A program made the position numbers and the translations under genes. Below are positions 7,292-13,621 of a stretch of DNA of 13,644 nucleotides, in pieces. Every line of letters starts with the position of its first letter. The first letter of the stretch is position 1. Location of the stretch: NCBI GenBank assembly GCA_029883255.1, contig JAOUJL010000022.1, positions 1-13,644 of the forward strand, read 5' to 3'. Below the pieces are notes generated by a model. It was not told the DNA's origin and did no database searches. It was given only the letters and a program-made list of their open reading frames with translations. Source of the DNA: Candidatus Bathyarchaeota archaeon. Lineage in GTDB: Archaea; Thermoproteota; Bathyarchaeia; Bathyarchaeales; Bathyarchaeaceae.

Positions 7292-7903
7292 CTACGGTGC
7301 TCTCGTGAACAATCTATATTTGCTTTCGCCAGGTAGTTCCTCTAAAATCCTCTTTGCCACGAGCCTAGCAGGGCTGGGTATGTTGGCACGTTGCTGCAAG
7401 TCGTCAAAGTTTTCGAAGGGTTTTCTTTCTCGTTCATCAATAATTTGCCACATGTATTTTTTTCCAATCCCTGGAATCAATTCTAACGCGTGCATTCTAG
7501 GTGTTATCGCCTGAACCATGTTGAAGAAGTTGATAAACCAGCTTTCGCGACTCTGCACAATTTTTTCTACTACGCTGGATAGTTCCATTTTTGCGTTAGA
7601 TGTCAACTCATCATAGTTAATTCTCCCGATGATATAGGTAATCTTTTCACGATTACTTTTTCCAACATAGACCCTGTCATAAGACTTTAGGACAACACCT
7701 TCTTTTGCGATTGCTTCAAGTAGTGTGAAAAATTCTTCACCAACTACCTGAACTAGGGCGCCTGCTCGATATCTATGTCTAGCTTCTGACCTTCCGTGAG
7801 GAAGATAGTCGAGGACGTACGCGTGTTCTTCATAACGCTTTGAGGATTCGTATGCCTCCTCTCTCCTCTCTTCTCTACGTCTTGAAAACTCGTTGCCCCG
7901 CAT
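7292..7903 (-). CDS. DUF655 family protein (predicted RNA-binding, COG1491)
   Basis: This archaeal protein of unknown function is almost always found between rpoF and ksgA. From ATG 7903 it has 203 residues, close to the family's usual length. The start is an Arg/Glu-rich charged stretch (about 3-24), followed by the family signature YEEHAYVLDYLPHGR. A beta-rich middle follows, then a C-terminal helix-hairpin-helix-like segment ALELIPGIGKKYMWQII with FENFDDLQQRANIPSPARLV, which resembles nucleic-acid-binding HhH motifs. A role in ribosome or rRNA maturation is suggested only by its neighbours and the HhH segment. The frame remains open upstream to GTG 8170, which would add 89 residues. I reject that: GTG has no ribosome binding site nearby, the added segment has no recognisable domain, and GGGCGTGA lies 8-9 bases before ATG 7903. 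Confidence 0.82.
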   Translation of the reverse strand: MRGNEFSRRREERREEAYESSKRYEEHAYVLDYLPHGRSEARHRYRAGALVQVVGEEFFTLLEAIAKEGVVLKSYDRVYVGKSNREKITYIIGRINYDELTSNAKMELSSVVEKIVQSRESWFINFFNMVQAITPRMHALELIPGIGKKYMWQIIDERERKPFENFDDLQQRANIPSPARLVAKRILEELPGESKYRLFTRAP

Positions 7904-8096
7904 TTGAATTTCACGCCCTATATCAACTACTTTTTCAAAAAGTCTGCTCTGGATTCGTACATGCGGATAGTTGTTTTGCGGGGTTTGCTTTCCAACGTTG
8001 CATCCTTCTTGTTGTATAATATCTTTTACGAGTTCGCGTTTATTAGTTTTCTTACTTTTTAATACACTATTTCTTAGGCACACTCGGTTTTTCCAT

Positions 8097-8140
8097 AAAA
8101 ATTTTATTCGTGCATACGCAACGAGTCTTGTCGTATGCAC
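8097..8140 (-). terminator. Perfect 9-bp hairpin followed by a U-tract in the rpoF-DUF655 gap
   Basis: On the minus strand GTGCATACG (8140-8132) pairs perfectly with CGTATGCAC (8118-8110) around a 13-base loop. Eight bases later comes a run of five T within an A/T-only stretch. It begins 46 bases after the rpoF stop, so a terminator or processing site splitting the cluster is the simplest reading. The U-run is not directly attached to the stem, unlike a bacterial intrinsic terminator, so an RNA-processing or regulatory structure is also possible. A weak TATA-like ATATTATA at 8015-8022 lies downstream. The remaining 7904-8185 gap shows no tRNA or other gene. Confidence 0.4.
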
Positions 8141-8185
8141 TTCTGGTTTGTTCGGCGACCCAGTTTTCACGCTGTTGCGAAACTC

Positions 8186-8524
8186 TTACTCCTTTTTCCG
8201 GTACTCATCTAAGAATGCGAGTATTGCTTCTAGCTTAGAGGTTTCCATAATCTTATGTCCGCCAGCTAGAAAAACTCGGATCTCCTGTATGCTTTCAGGC
8301 ATGCAGTTGACGACTTGAACAGCCTCTTCTTCTTCCAATTCAAACTGCTCCACAAGTTTCTTCACGATTTTTTCTGCAGTTTTAGCATCTACCTTAGAGA
8401 ATTTTGCCGTGTAATCCAAGGATCTTCGTTGGAACTGATCAAGCTGTTCTTCGCCTATTGATTCTAGCATTTTTTTAGCTTCTGGAACCGTGACTAGCTG
8501 TTTCTTCGTTGCTTTCCTGGACAT
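8186..8524 (-). CDS. rpoF: DNA-directed RNA polymerase subunit Rpo4 (RpoF, Rpb4 homologue)
   Basis: Rpo4/F pairs with Rpo7/E to form the stalk of archaeal RNA polymerase, which contacts the emerging transcript and helps open the promoter. The 112-residue, highly charged, mostly helical sequence fits. It has an N-terminal segment (KKQLVTVPEAKKML), a central helix with RRSLDYTAKFSKVDAKTAEK, and a C-terminal HRDC-like part with NCMPESIQEIRVFLAG that is characteristic of the family. Two ATGs are close together. The one at 8530 overlaps the L21e stop as ATGA but touches its Shine-Dalgarno site; the one at 8524 is 6 bases from GGAGG, so I use it. The gene is directly downstream of rpl21e, the usual archaeal order. 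Confidence 0.93.
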   Translation of the reverse strand: MSRKATKKQLVTVPEAKKMLESIGEEQLDQFQRRSLDYTAKFSKVDAKTAEKIVKKLVEQFELEEEEAVQVVNCMPESIQEIRVFLAGGHKIMETSKLEAILAFLDEYRKKE

Positions 8525-8526
8525 TT

Positions 8527-8826
8527 TCATCCTCCCACGTGAGGTTTTAGATGTTCTGGGCGTACAATTATCTCTTTCACGGCTTTTCCCTGTGTGACGT
8601 TTACGATGTAGGCTCTGCCTTTTTTGTCAGTTATGACGCCTATTCTTCCATGGAATCTTCGGTGAGGCATACCCTTATGAACACTTGGATCAATATTAAC
8701 TACTACTTTCTCTCCCGGCTTATACTCGTAGAGTATTTTACTGAGCCCTGTTTTTCCTCGTTCTCGGGGCTTTCTCTTTAGAAGGAAGCGAGTTTTTGCG
8801 CGATAGCCTTTTGATTTTCTCGGCAT
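8527..8826 (-). CDS. rpl21e: Large ribosomal subunit protein L21e
   Basis: This 99-residue basic protein of the archaeal/eukaryotic 50S/60S subunit has an SH3-like barrel. The N-terminal SKGYRAKTRFLLKRKPRERG, the GEKVVVNIDPSVHKGMPHRRFHG segment and the following GVITDKKGRAYIV are diagnostic for L21e. The length is normal. Its ATG shares one base with the pus10 TAA stop (TAATG) and its stop lies within the rpoF start region, so pus10, rpl21e and rpoF are translationally coupled. Confidence 0.96.
   Translation of the reverse strand: MPRKSKGYRAKTRFLLKRKPRERGKTGLSKILYEYKPGEKVVVNIDPSVHKGMPHRRFHGRIGVITDKKGRAYIVNVTQGKAVKEIIVRPEHLKPHVGG
8531..8535 (-). promoter_or_regulatory. Ribosome binding site for rpoF inside the end of rpl21e
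   Basis: GGAGG on the minus strand lies within the last codons of rpl21e, 6 bases before ATG 8524 and directly adjacent to ATG 8530. Spacing favours 8524 as the initiator. Confidence 0.75.
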
Positions 8827-10127
8827 TATGGTCCCTTCACAATTACGTTTAAGACGTCTAGTTCTAGAGGTTCTGCCTTAGCGTTAACGATCTTAGTGAC
8901 GTTGGGGTCAGTTCGACCCTCATCGCCTGTTATTAATTCTTTAATGTAAAGTCCTCCTTGACAACGAATTCTCATCTCCACTCGGCTAGGCTTTAACCTC
9001 TTTATTTTCGTCTTATATATGTACTTTTCTCGGATGCGGTCTGCTCTTCTGTGCAGGACACGTAAAGGAGTTTGCTGATGAACAAGCAGATTGGTAAACG
9101 TTTTCTCTAGGACCTCTAACTCGTCATCAGAGATTTTTCTGTCAAACTCGACGATTGTCTTGTAGATTTTTTGTGCTGCCTCCGCTTTCTTTAATTTTCT
9201 AACCATATCTCTATCAGTGATGCACAAATTCAGAACTTTCACTTTACCATCTGCCTGTTTATTGATTGTTCGTGCAAGATTTCGTAAGTTTATAAATCGT
9301 TTTTTGGGTTTTTTGACTTCTATAATGAACGGTCTTCCAGATCCCAGCATGCGAGCGTCGACGTCTTCTCGTCCAGCCGCATGAAATGCAGTCTCTTCTC
9401 CACAGGTTTTTTGCAATGTTGGTCCTGCGATGATTTCTTCGACCGATTCTGAGTACATTTTTCCTGTCCCGTTGCATCGTGGGCACCCTTTTCCTCTGCA
9501 TTCAGAGCAAAGCCATTTTGACTGCGGTATTCCTCGGGTCAGTTTTTTGTATTTACCCATGATATACAGTGGGTTTACTTGGAGTGTGACTTGTTTGGTG
9601 AATGGGTTGACGAGGACTACAACTTCTGGATTTGCGTATTCTGCTGTTTTTTGTGTGATTTCTGAGAGTTTCTTACCGATGTTACGACTAAATTCGTTCC
9701 TCATGCTTTCTCCGTGTTTCACAGCAAACTCAGCCTTAAACTCGTCTTCCCTTTCCTCCACTTCGGTTGGTAGTTCTATGCCGACTAGGAATGTGTCATA
9801 CTCGTAGTCTTGCAATTTTTCCACTGCACTGTCCACTAGTTCTTGTAAGAGTTTAAATTGGCCCTCACAGAGATGGCATTCTCGCTTTTTTCCGACCCGT
9901 TTTTTCATTTTTCTTAATATTTCGGTAGCCATATCGAAGGATCCATTTGTTGCCATTGTTTTGAGGAGCGAGACCACTGCTTTTTCCCTTAGGAGCGCTA
10001 ATTTATGGCCTTTCATGGTTAACATTAGCTTGAGGGCGTCACCTCGTTTTTTGTTGTCTACTCCGTAGCCTAGGAGAGCAAATTGTCTCCCTAAACAATG
10101 ATTGCAGAGGGGATGTTTCTCAAGCAT
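8826..10127 (-). CDS. pus10: tRNA pseudouridine synthase Pus10
   Basis: Archaeal Pus10 makes pseudouridine 54 and 55 in the tRNA T-loop. From ATG 10127 the protein has 433 residues, near the family norm. The N-terminal THUMP-containing domain carries cysteine pairs CNHC (8-11) and CHLC (84-87). A second set, CSECRGKGCPRCNGTGK (207-223), is the conserved zinc-ribbon-like insert. The catalytic domain has GREDVDARMLGSGRPF (252-267), where the active-site aspartate is expected (Asp255 or Asp257). LRVLHRRADRIREKYIY (355-371) and GDEGRTDPNVT near the end are also family hallmarks. The N-terminus is uncertain. A family-like helix (TEILERAQK) continues in frame upstream of ATG 10127 without a standard start codon before an in-frame TGA at 10161-10163, and a strong GGAGG at 10165-10169 serves a different frame. 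The gene follows srp54 by 82 bases and overlaps rpl21e by one. Confidence 0.93.
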   Translation of the reverse strand: MLEKHPLCNHCLGRQFALLGYGVDNKKRGDALKLMLTMKGHKLALLREKAVVSLLKTMATNGSFDMATEILRKMKKRVGKKRECHLCEGQFKLLQELVDSAVEKLQDYEYDTFLVGIELPTEVEEREDEFKAEFAVKHGESMRNEFSRNIGKKLSEITQKTAEYANPEVVVLVNPFTKQVTLQVNPLYIMGKYKKLTRGIPQSKWLCSECRGKGCPRCNGTGKMYSESVEEIIAGPTLQKTCGEETAFHAAGREDVDARMLGSGRPFIIEVKKPKKRFINLRNLARTINKQADGKVKVLNLCITDRDMVRKLKKAEAAQKIYKTIVEFDRKISDDELEVLEKTFTNLLVHQQTPLRVLHRRADRIREKYIYKTKIKRLKPSRVEMRIRCQGGLYIKELITGDEGRTDPNVTKIVNAKAEPLELDVLNVIVKGP

Positions 10128-10209
10128 CTTTTGCGCCCTTTCAAGTATCTCCGTGAAGAATCATCCTCCTTTTGCTTGAACATGCTACAGTGTTTTTAGA
10201 TGTGTTTTA

Positions 10210-11535
10210 TTACGGGATTCTAAGTTTTTTTCCAAAAAATGGAAGCTTCTTCCTTCTCAATGTTTTCATCATCTTTCTCATCATTGAGTGCTGCTTAAGA
10301 AGTTCTTTCACTTCTTTCTCAGTAGTGCCTGCCCCTCGGGCTACACGCCGTATTCTGGATGCATTGAAGATTTTTGGTTTTTCCTTCTCAGTTGGCGTCA
10401 TTGATTCGATGATTACCTTCCATCTTTCCAGCCGGTCTTCAGCGATGTCCATTTGGTCTTCGGGTATGTCGTAAGAAAGACCGGGAATCATCTTCAGAAG
10501 ATGTCGAAGCGGCCCCATGCTTTTCACGGATTCGAATTGTTCGTACATGTCCGTGAGAGTGAATCTTCCGCTCAAAATCGCTCGCATCTTCTTCTCTGGA
10601 ACCTTTACCTCTGCCTCGCGCACTTTTTCGACGAGCGTTTGGAGGTCGCCCATGCCTAACAGTCTGCCTACGAACCGTGATGGAACAAAGGATTCTATGT
10701 CGTTGATTTTTTCGCCTGTGCCAATGAATTTTATGGGTGCACCTATGGCTGCGACGGCTGAGAGTGCGCCTCCTCCTCTCGCGGAGCCATCTAGTTTTGC
10801 AACTAAAATTGATCCGATTGGTGTGGCTTCATGGAATGCCTTTGCTTGTATTGCTGCCTGTTGGCCTATTGTGCCGTCGACCACTAAGATCACTTCTGTG
10901 GGTTTGACTGCTTTTTCCATTTCTTTCATTTCTTTGATCAAGCTTGTCTCGTCTTTGTGTCGTCCAGCGGTGTCGACGAGAATCACGTCGTATTTGGGAA
11001 ATTGTTCTAGTCCGTCCCGGGCAACTGTGACGGAATTTTTTGCTTTCGAGTCTCCGTAGACGGGAACGTTTATGCGTTTGGCCAGTTGTTCTAGTTGTGC
11101 GAGTGCCCCGGGTCTGTAGGTGTCAGTGCAGACGAGTGCTGTTTTTAGTCCTCTTTTTTGGAGGTACCTAGCAAGTTTTGCCGCAGCCGTGGTTTTTCCT
11201 GAGCCTTGTATTCCCACAAGCATGAGGATGTTTGTTTTTCCAGTTTTTATCTTCAGGGGAGTAGGTTTTTCGCCCAAGAAGCGTGTAAGTTCTTCGTAGA
11301 CCACTTTTATTACGTGTTCTCGTCTGGAGACTCCGGGTGGAAGTTTTTCTCCTAAAGCCCTGTCTTCTATTCGTTTCGAGATTTCAAGAACAAGCTTCAC
11401 GTTAACGTCCGCTTGGAGTAACGCCCGTTGAATGTCGCGGACCAACTCCTTTATAGTAGCCTCATCTACGATGGGAACTCGGAAAATCTTCTTTAACGCA
11501 CTGTATAGGCCTTTTCCCAGCGTTTGGAGCGCCAT
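10210..11535 (-). CDS. srp54: Signal recognition particle GTPase SRP54 (Ffh)
   Basis: SRP54 binds signal sequences and 7S RNA and, with its receptor FtsY, delivers nascent membrane and secreted proteins to the translocon. All parts are visible in 441 residues. The N domain is at 1-95. The G domain contains the P-loop GIQGSGKTT (108-116), DTYRPGA (138-144), DTAGR (188-192) and AKLDG (246-250) with SARGGGALS after it. A methionine-bearing M domain covers about 310-441, with the RNA-binding helix region SRIRRVARGAGT (393-404). The tail is short and basic, as is normal in archaea. ATG 11535 lies about 33 bases after a TATA-like element, giving a short leader. Two consecutive TAA codons end the frame. 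It leads the cluster that continues with pus10. Confidence 0.97.
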   Translation of the reverse strand: MALQTLGKGLYSALKKIFRVPIVDEATIKELVRDIQRALLQADVNVKLVLEISKRIEDRALGEKLPPGVSRREHVIKVVYEELTRFLGEKPTPLKIKTGKTNILMLVGIQGSGKTTAAAKLARYLQKRGLKTALVCTDTYRPGALAQLEQLAKRINVPVYGDSKAKNSVTVARDGLEQFPKYDVILVDTAGRHKDETSLIKEMKEMEKAVKPTEVILVVDGTIGQQAAIQAKAFHEATPIGSILVAKLDGSARGGGALSAVAAIGAPIKFIGTGEKINDIESFVPSRFVGRLLGMGDLQTLVEKVREAEVKVPEKKMRAILSGRFTLTDMYEQFESVKSMGPLRHLLKMIPGLSYDIPEDQMDIAEDRLERWKVIIESMTPTEKEKPKIFNASRIRRVARGAGTTEKEVKELLKQHSMMRKMMKTLRRKKLPFFGKKLRIP

Positions 11536-11565
11536 CGTTTATTCATTGCCCTTTTTGTTCTTATG

Positions 11566-11571
11566 TTATAT
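11566..11571 (-). promoter_or_regulatory. TATA-like element upstream of srp54
   Basis: ATATAA on the minus strand, within the context CAGATATAACAT, is centred about 33 bases before the srp54 ATG. That spacing agrees with the L10e and deaminase promoters. The match is short, so support is moderate. Confidence 0.4.
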
Positions 11572-11850
11572 CTGTTTCTCTTCTCACACTTCTTTATTAA
11601 GTAAGTCATTTGTTGGTAAAAAACTGAGATGCGAAACGATGCTATTTTTGAGATGTGACTTTGCGCTCCATTCTGTAAAGGTGAGACCACTCATCAAAAG
11701 AATCTGAAAACAAACCTGCAAACAAAAAAAATCAAAGACAGTCTGCAGCACTTCACTAAAAATTCTTCTCAACTCTAGATGCCTGTTTGATTCTCATTCA
11801 CCATAACCCTTTTTTCCCACATGAACAAATCTAAACATAGGAAACAAATC
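11572..11850. other. Intergenic region between divergent srp54 and PAC2 genes
   Basis: About 280 bases with no convincing gene. It must hold the promoter of the plus-strand PAC2/Hsp20 pair, but I see only a weak A/T-rich candidate (CTAAAAATT near 11756). The stretch is A/T-rich with an A8 run near 11723-11730. A 62-codon minus-strand open frame from TTG 11772 and an imperfect C-box-like TTGATGA on the minus strand near 11692 were both considered and not accepted. Confidence 0.4.
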
Positions 11851-12594
11851 ATGTCACAACCCGTAAGAATCATAGAAAAAAAGCCTATACCTACTCATGC
11901 ATTGATGCTTTACGGACTTCCAGACGTGGGCTTAGTCGGGCTCATTGCAACCTCTTACATAATATCTGAACTCGACCTAGACGAAATAGCATACGTAGAC
12001 TCAGATCTCCTCCCACCGGTGGTTGTATTACATGAAGGCCTGCCTCACGCTCCACTGCGAATCTACGGGGGCAAAAGCATAATCGCAGCAATCTCTGAGA
12101 TGGCAATTCCCGCCGCGGGAATCCATTCTGTCATGCGGAAGCTTACCGAGTGGGCACAATCAAAAAAAGTGAAAATGGTTCTGTCAATCGGGGGGATGCC
12201 ATTGGAAAACAGACAAGACATTAAGGAACCAAAGGTTTTTTGCGCCGCATCAAACAGAGACCTTCTCGATCTGTTAGATAAGAAAGGATTGAACATTTTG
12301 AAGGAAGGTTACATGGTTGGACCTCAAGCACTTACCATGCGATATTGCGCCGAGAGAAAACTCTCAGCCATAGCCTTTCTAGCCCAATCGTTTTACAACT
12401 ACCCTGACCCAGAAGCGGCAGCCGCTGCAATCAACGAAGTTGCCAAAATAGCTGAACTGAAAATAGATGTCTCCAAACTGCTTGAGAAAGGAGAGGAAAT
12501 TCGGTTGAGAGCGAGAGACATAATGAAACGAACTCAACGCGAATTGACCCACATGAAAAAGTCGCAGGAATACGACCTTCCGCTATACGTTTAG
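11851..12594 (+). CDS. PAC2-family proteasome assembly chaperone (PbaA/PbaB-like) with a C-terminal HbYX tail
   Basis: This protein belongs to the PAC2/COG1938-COG2047 family of archaeal homologues of the eukaryotic 20S proteasome assembly chaperones. In 247 residues, the glycine-rich motif GLPDVGLVG (22-30) and the following helix are the family signature. A Rossmann-like alpha/beta core includes VVVLHEGLPHAPLRIYGG, VLSIGGMPLE and EGYMVGPQALTMRYC. An Ala-rich helix (about 187-200) and a charged helical tail follow. The protein ends Leu-Tyr-Val, a hydrophobic-Tyr-X (HbYX) motif like those with which PbaB, PAN and PA28-type activators dock into 20S alpha-ring pockets. A proteasome-docking role is therefore a reasonable inference. 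I start at ATG 11851, with AGGA 8 bases upstream; ATG 11821 would add ten Lys-rich residues without a ribosome site. It is followed by a translationally coupled small heat-shock gene. Confidence 0.88.
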   Translation: MSQPVRIIEKKPIPTHALMLYGLPDVGLVGLIATSYIISELDLDEIAYVDSDLLPPVVVLHEGLPHAPLRIYGGKSIIAAISEMAIPAAGIHSVMRKLTEWAQSKKVKMVLSIGGMPLENRQDIKEPKVFCAASNRDLLDLLDKKGLNILKEGYMVGPQALTMRYCAERKLSAIAFLAQSFYNYPDPEAAAAAINEVAKIAELKIDVSKLLEKGEEIRLRARDIMKRTQRELTHMKKSQEYDLPLYV

Positions 12595-12598
12595 GAGG
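12593..12598 (+). promoter_or_regulatory. Ribosome binding site deciding the TTG start of the Hsp20 gene
   Basis: AGGAGG overlaps the TAG stop of the PAC2 gene and is followed 7 bases later by TTG 12606. The only nearby ATG (12601) opens a different frame that soon stops, so TTG is the initiator. Confidence 0.8.
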
Positions 12599-12605
12599 AA
12601 ATGTA

Positions 12606-13058
12606 TTGGCGTACAAAAGACAAAGAAAACGTTCAATCTTTGACATAATGAGCGATTACGTAGAAGACTTCAAAACTTGGGCTGAAGAAATAATCGAGTC
12701 TGCCACCAATCAGCGTCCTAGCTGGGACATCGAATCCTGTTCGCTTGAACCGCTATGCAACATTTTCATCACAACAAAAGAGGTAGTGGTCACCGCAGAT
12801 CTTCCTTACGCAGAACCCAAAATGGTCAGGGTCGAGGCAATAGGTGAAAACATGATCGAAATAGAGGCAAAGATGAAACGAAAAGTACATTTCGACGACT
12901 TCGGCATTACCCATCGGAAGGGTGAGTTCTCCTCACTCCTTTGCCAACCTCGCATCCCAGTGCCTGTTAAGCCTGAACAAATGAAAATCTCCTTCAAACA
13001 CGGTATTCTAGAAATACGTCTACCGAGGAAGAAGGGCTACGAAATCAAAGTAGAGTAA
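12606..13058 (+). CDS. hsp20: Small heat-shock protein, Hsp20/alpha-crystallin family
   Basis: This ATP-independent holdase chaperone binds unfolding proteins. At 150 residues it has the usual three parts. The N-terminal region (1-45) is charged and Trp-bearing. The alpha-crystallin domain covers about 48-143, with the strand VVVTADLP (60-67), the IRL-like strand and the hallmark KHGILEIRLPRK (131-142). A short tail ends in Ile-Lys-Val (147-149), which fits the I-x-I/V motif used for oligomer assembly. Translation begins at TTG 12606, set by AGGAGG 7 bases upstream. Only 11 bases separate it from the PAC2 stop, and the ribosome site overlaps that stop, so the two are almost certainly co-expressed. 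The 44-base gap to the converging gene holds a GCATGCATGC palindrome but no clear terminator. Confidence 0.92.
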   Translation: MAYKRQRKRSIFDIMSDYVEDFKTWAEEIIESATNQRPSWDIESCSLEPLCNIFITTKEVVVTADLPYAEPKMVRVEAIGENMIEIEAKMKRKVHFDDFGITHRKGEFSSLLCQPRIPVPVKPEQMKISFKHGILEIRLPRKKGYEIKVE

Positions 13059-13102
13059 CTGCATCGTTGCATGCATGCGTTTGTCCTTGCCGTAATGTTA
13101 AT

Positions 13103-13465
13103 TCATCTATTCTTTAACCATTGTGCAACTTGTCTTAGTTGGGGGTCAGCAGTTTGATTGATTATCGGAATTTCTCGTGCACCGATTTTTTTGATAGATT
13201 GATATTTGGGCATTTGTGAAAAGATAACTCCAGTCCAATATCTTGTGCCTTTCAATGCTTGTTCTACTATTATGTCATTATGGGCTTGATATGGCAAGGC
13301 AAGAAACACTATTCCTTCTGCCCAGTTTAGTGCTATTTGCTCCCCAGATATTGCCATCATTTCTACCCTTTTGAAGAACTCCTCAATATGAAACTTTGTG
13401 CAATTGAGGATGACAATTTTCTTTATAGGTCGAAGGCTGATTTCAACTTTTTCGCTTTCTTCCAT
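13103..13465 (-). CDS. Unrecognised 120-residue protein
   Basis: I do not recognise this family. The frame is credible as a gene. ATG 13465 has GGAGG (13474-13478) 8 bases upstream, it lies in a minus-strand slot with no competing gene, and the sequence has a plausible soluble alpha/beta pattern. A beta strand KIVILNC is followed by a helix IEEFFKRVEMMAI, a strand GIVFLALPY, a helix NDIIVEQALKG, a strand TGVIFSQM and a final basic helix PQLRQVAQWLKN. There is no signal peptide, membrane span or metal-binding cluster, and only one cysteine (Cys22). The alternating strand-helix order could be a small nucleotide- or RNA-binding fold, but that is a guess. It converges on hsp20 and is separated from the lysine-rich mini-ORF upstream by 96 bases with a T-rich tract. 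Confidence 0.7.
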   Translation of the reverse strand: MEESEKVEISLRPIKKIVILNCTKFHIEEFFKRVEMMAISGEQIALNWAEGIVFLALPYQAHNDIIVEQALKGTRYWTGVIFSQMPKYQSIKKIGAREIPIINQTADPQLRQVAQWLKNR

Positions 13466-13523
13466 TCATGGGCCCTCCAATTGCATCAGAGTTTTCAAAT
13501 TTTGCATACTTGAAAAATCTTTC

Positions 13524-13540
13524 AAAAAAAGAAGGAGGAA
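13524..13540 (-). terminator. Pyrimidine/T-rich tract, possible archaeal terminator
   Basis: On the minus strand a pyrimidine run ends in seven T (13530-13524), shortly after the stop of the mini-ORF at 13562 and before the 120-residue gene. Archaeal polymerases can terminate at U-rich tracts without a hairpin. The same bases read GGAGG followed by ATG on the plus strand, but that opens only four codons. Confidence 0.35.
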
Positions 13541-13561
13541 TATGAGACTTCAGTGATTTGT

Positions 13562-13621
13562 TCATTCCTCTTTCTTCTTGCCCTTCTTACCTTTCTTCTT
13601 CTTTCCTTTCTTCCCCATCAT
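13562..13621 (-). CDS. Possible 19-residue lysine-rich micropeptide
   Basis: This short frame, ATG 13621 to TGA, reads MMGKKGKKKKGKKGKKKEE: 12 Lys, 3 Gly, 2 Glu and two Met. A GAGTGAT element lies 3 bases before the first ATG and 6 before the second. An upstream gene entering from the right edge seems to end here: one frame stops at 13618-13620 (overlapping the ATG as ATGA), another, ending in an acidic DEEEE run, stops at 13625-13627. It may be a real coupled small basic protein, or a low-complexity coincidence or frameshifted tail of that upstream gene. Without sequence beyond the edge I cannot decide. Confidence 0.3.
   Translation of the reverse strand: MMGKKGKKKKGKKGKKKEE

Noticed and set aside
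10517..11059. Plus-strand open frame of 180 codons opposite srp54
   Set aside because: It is antisense to the conserved GTPase domain of SRP54; its Ser/Pro-rich, low-order translation is typical of a shadow frame.
11640..11700. Possible C/D-box guide RNA on the minus strand (TTGATGA near 11692)
   Set aside because: The C box is imperfect and no CTGA D box lies at a suitable distance.
11584..11772. Minus-strand 62-codon frame with a hydrophobic N-terminus upstream of srp54
   Set aside because: It starts at TTG without a usable ribosome binding site, shows no family resemblance, and sits in A/T-rich intergenic DNA.
13531..13557. Plus-strand GGAGG followed by ATG near the right end
   Set aside because: The frame stops after four codons, so it is most likely the complement of a pyrimidine tract.
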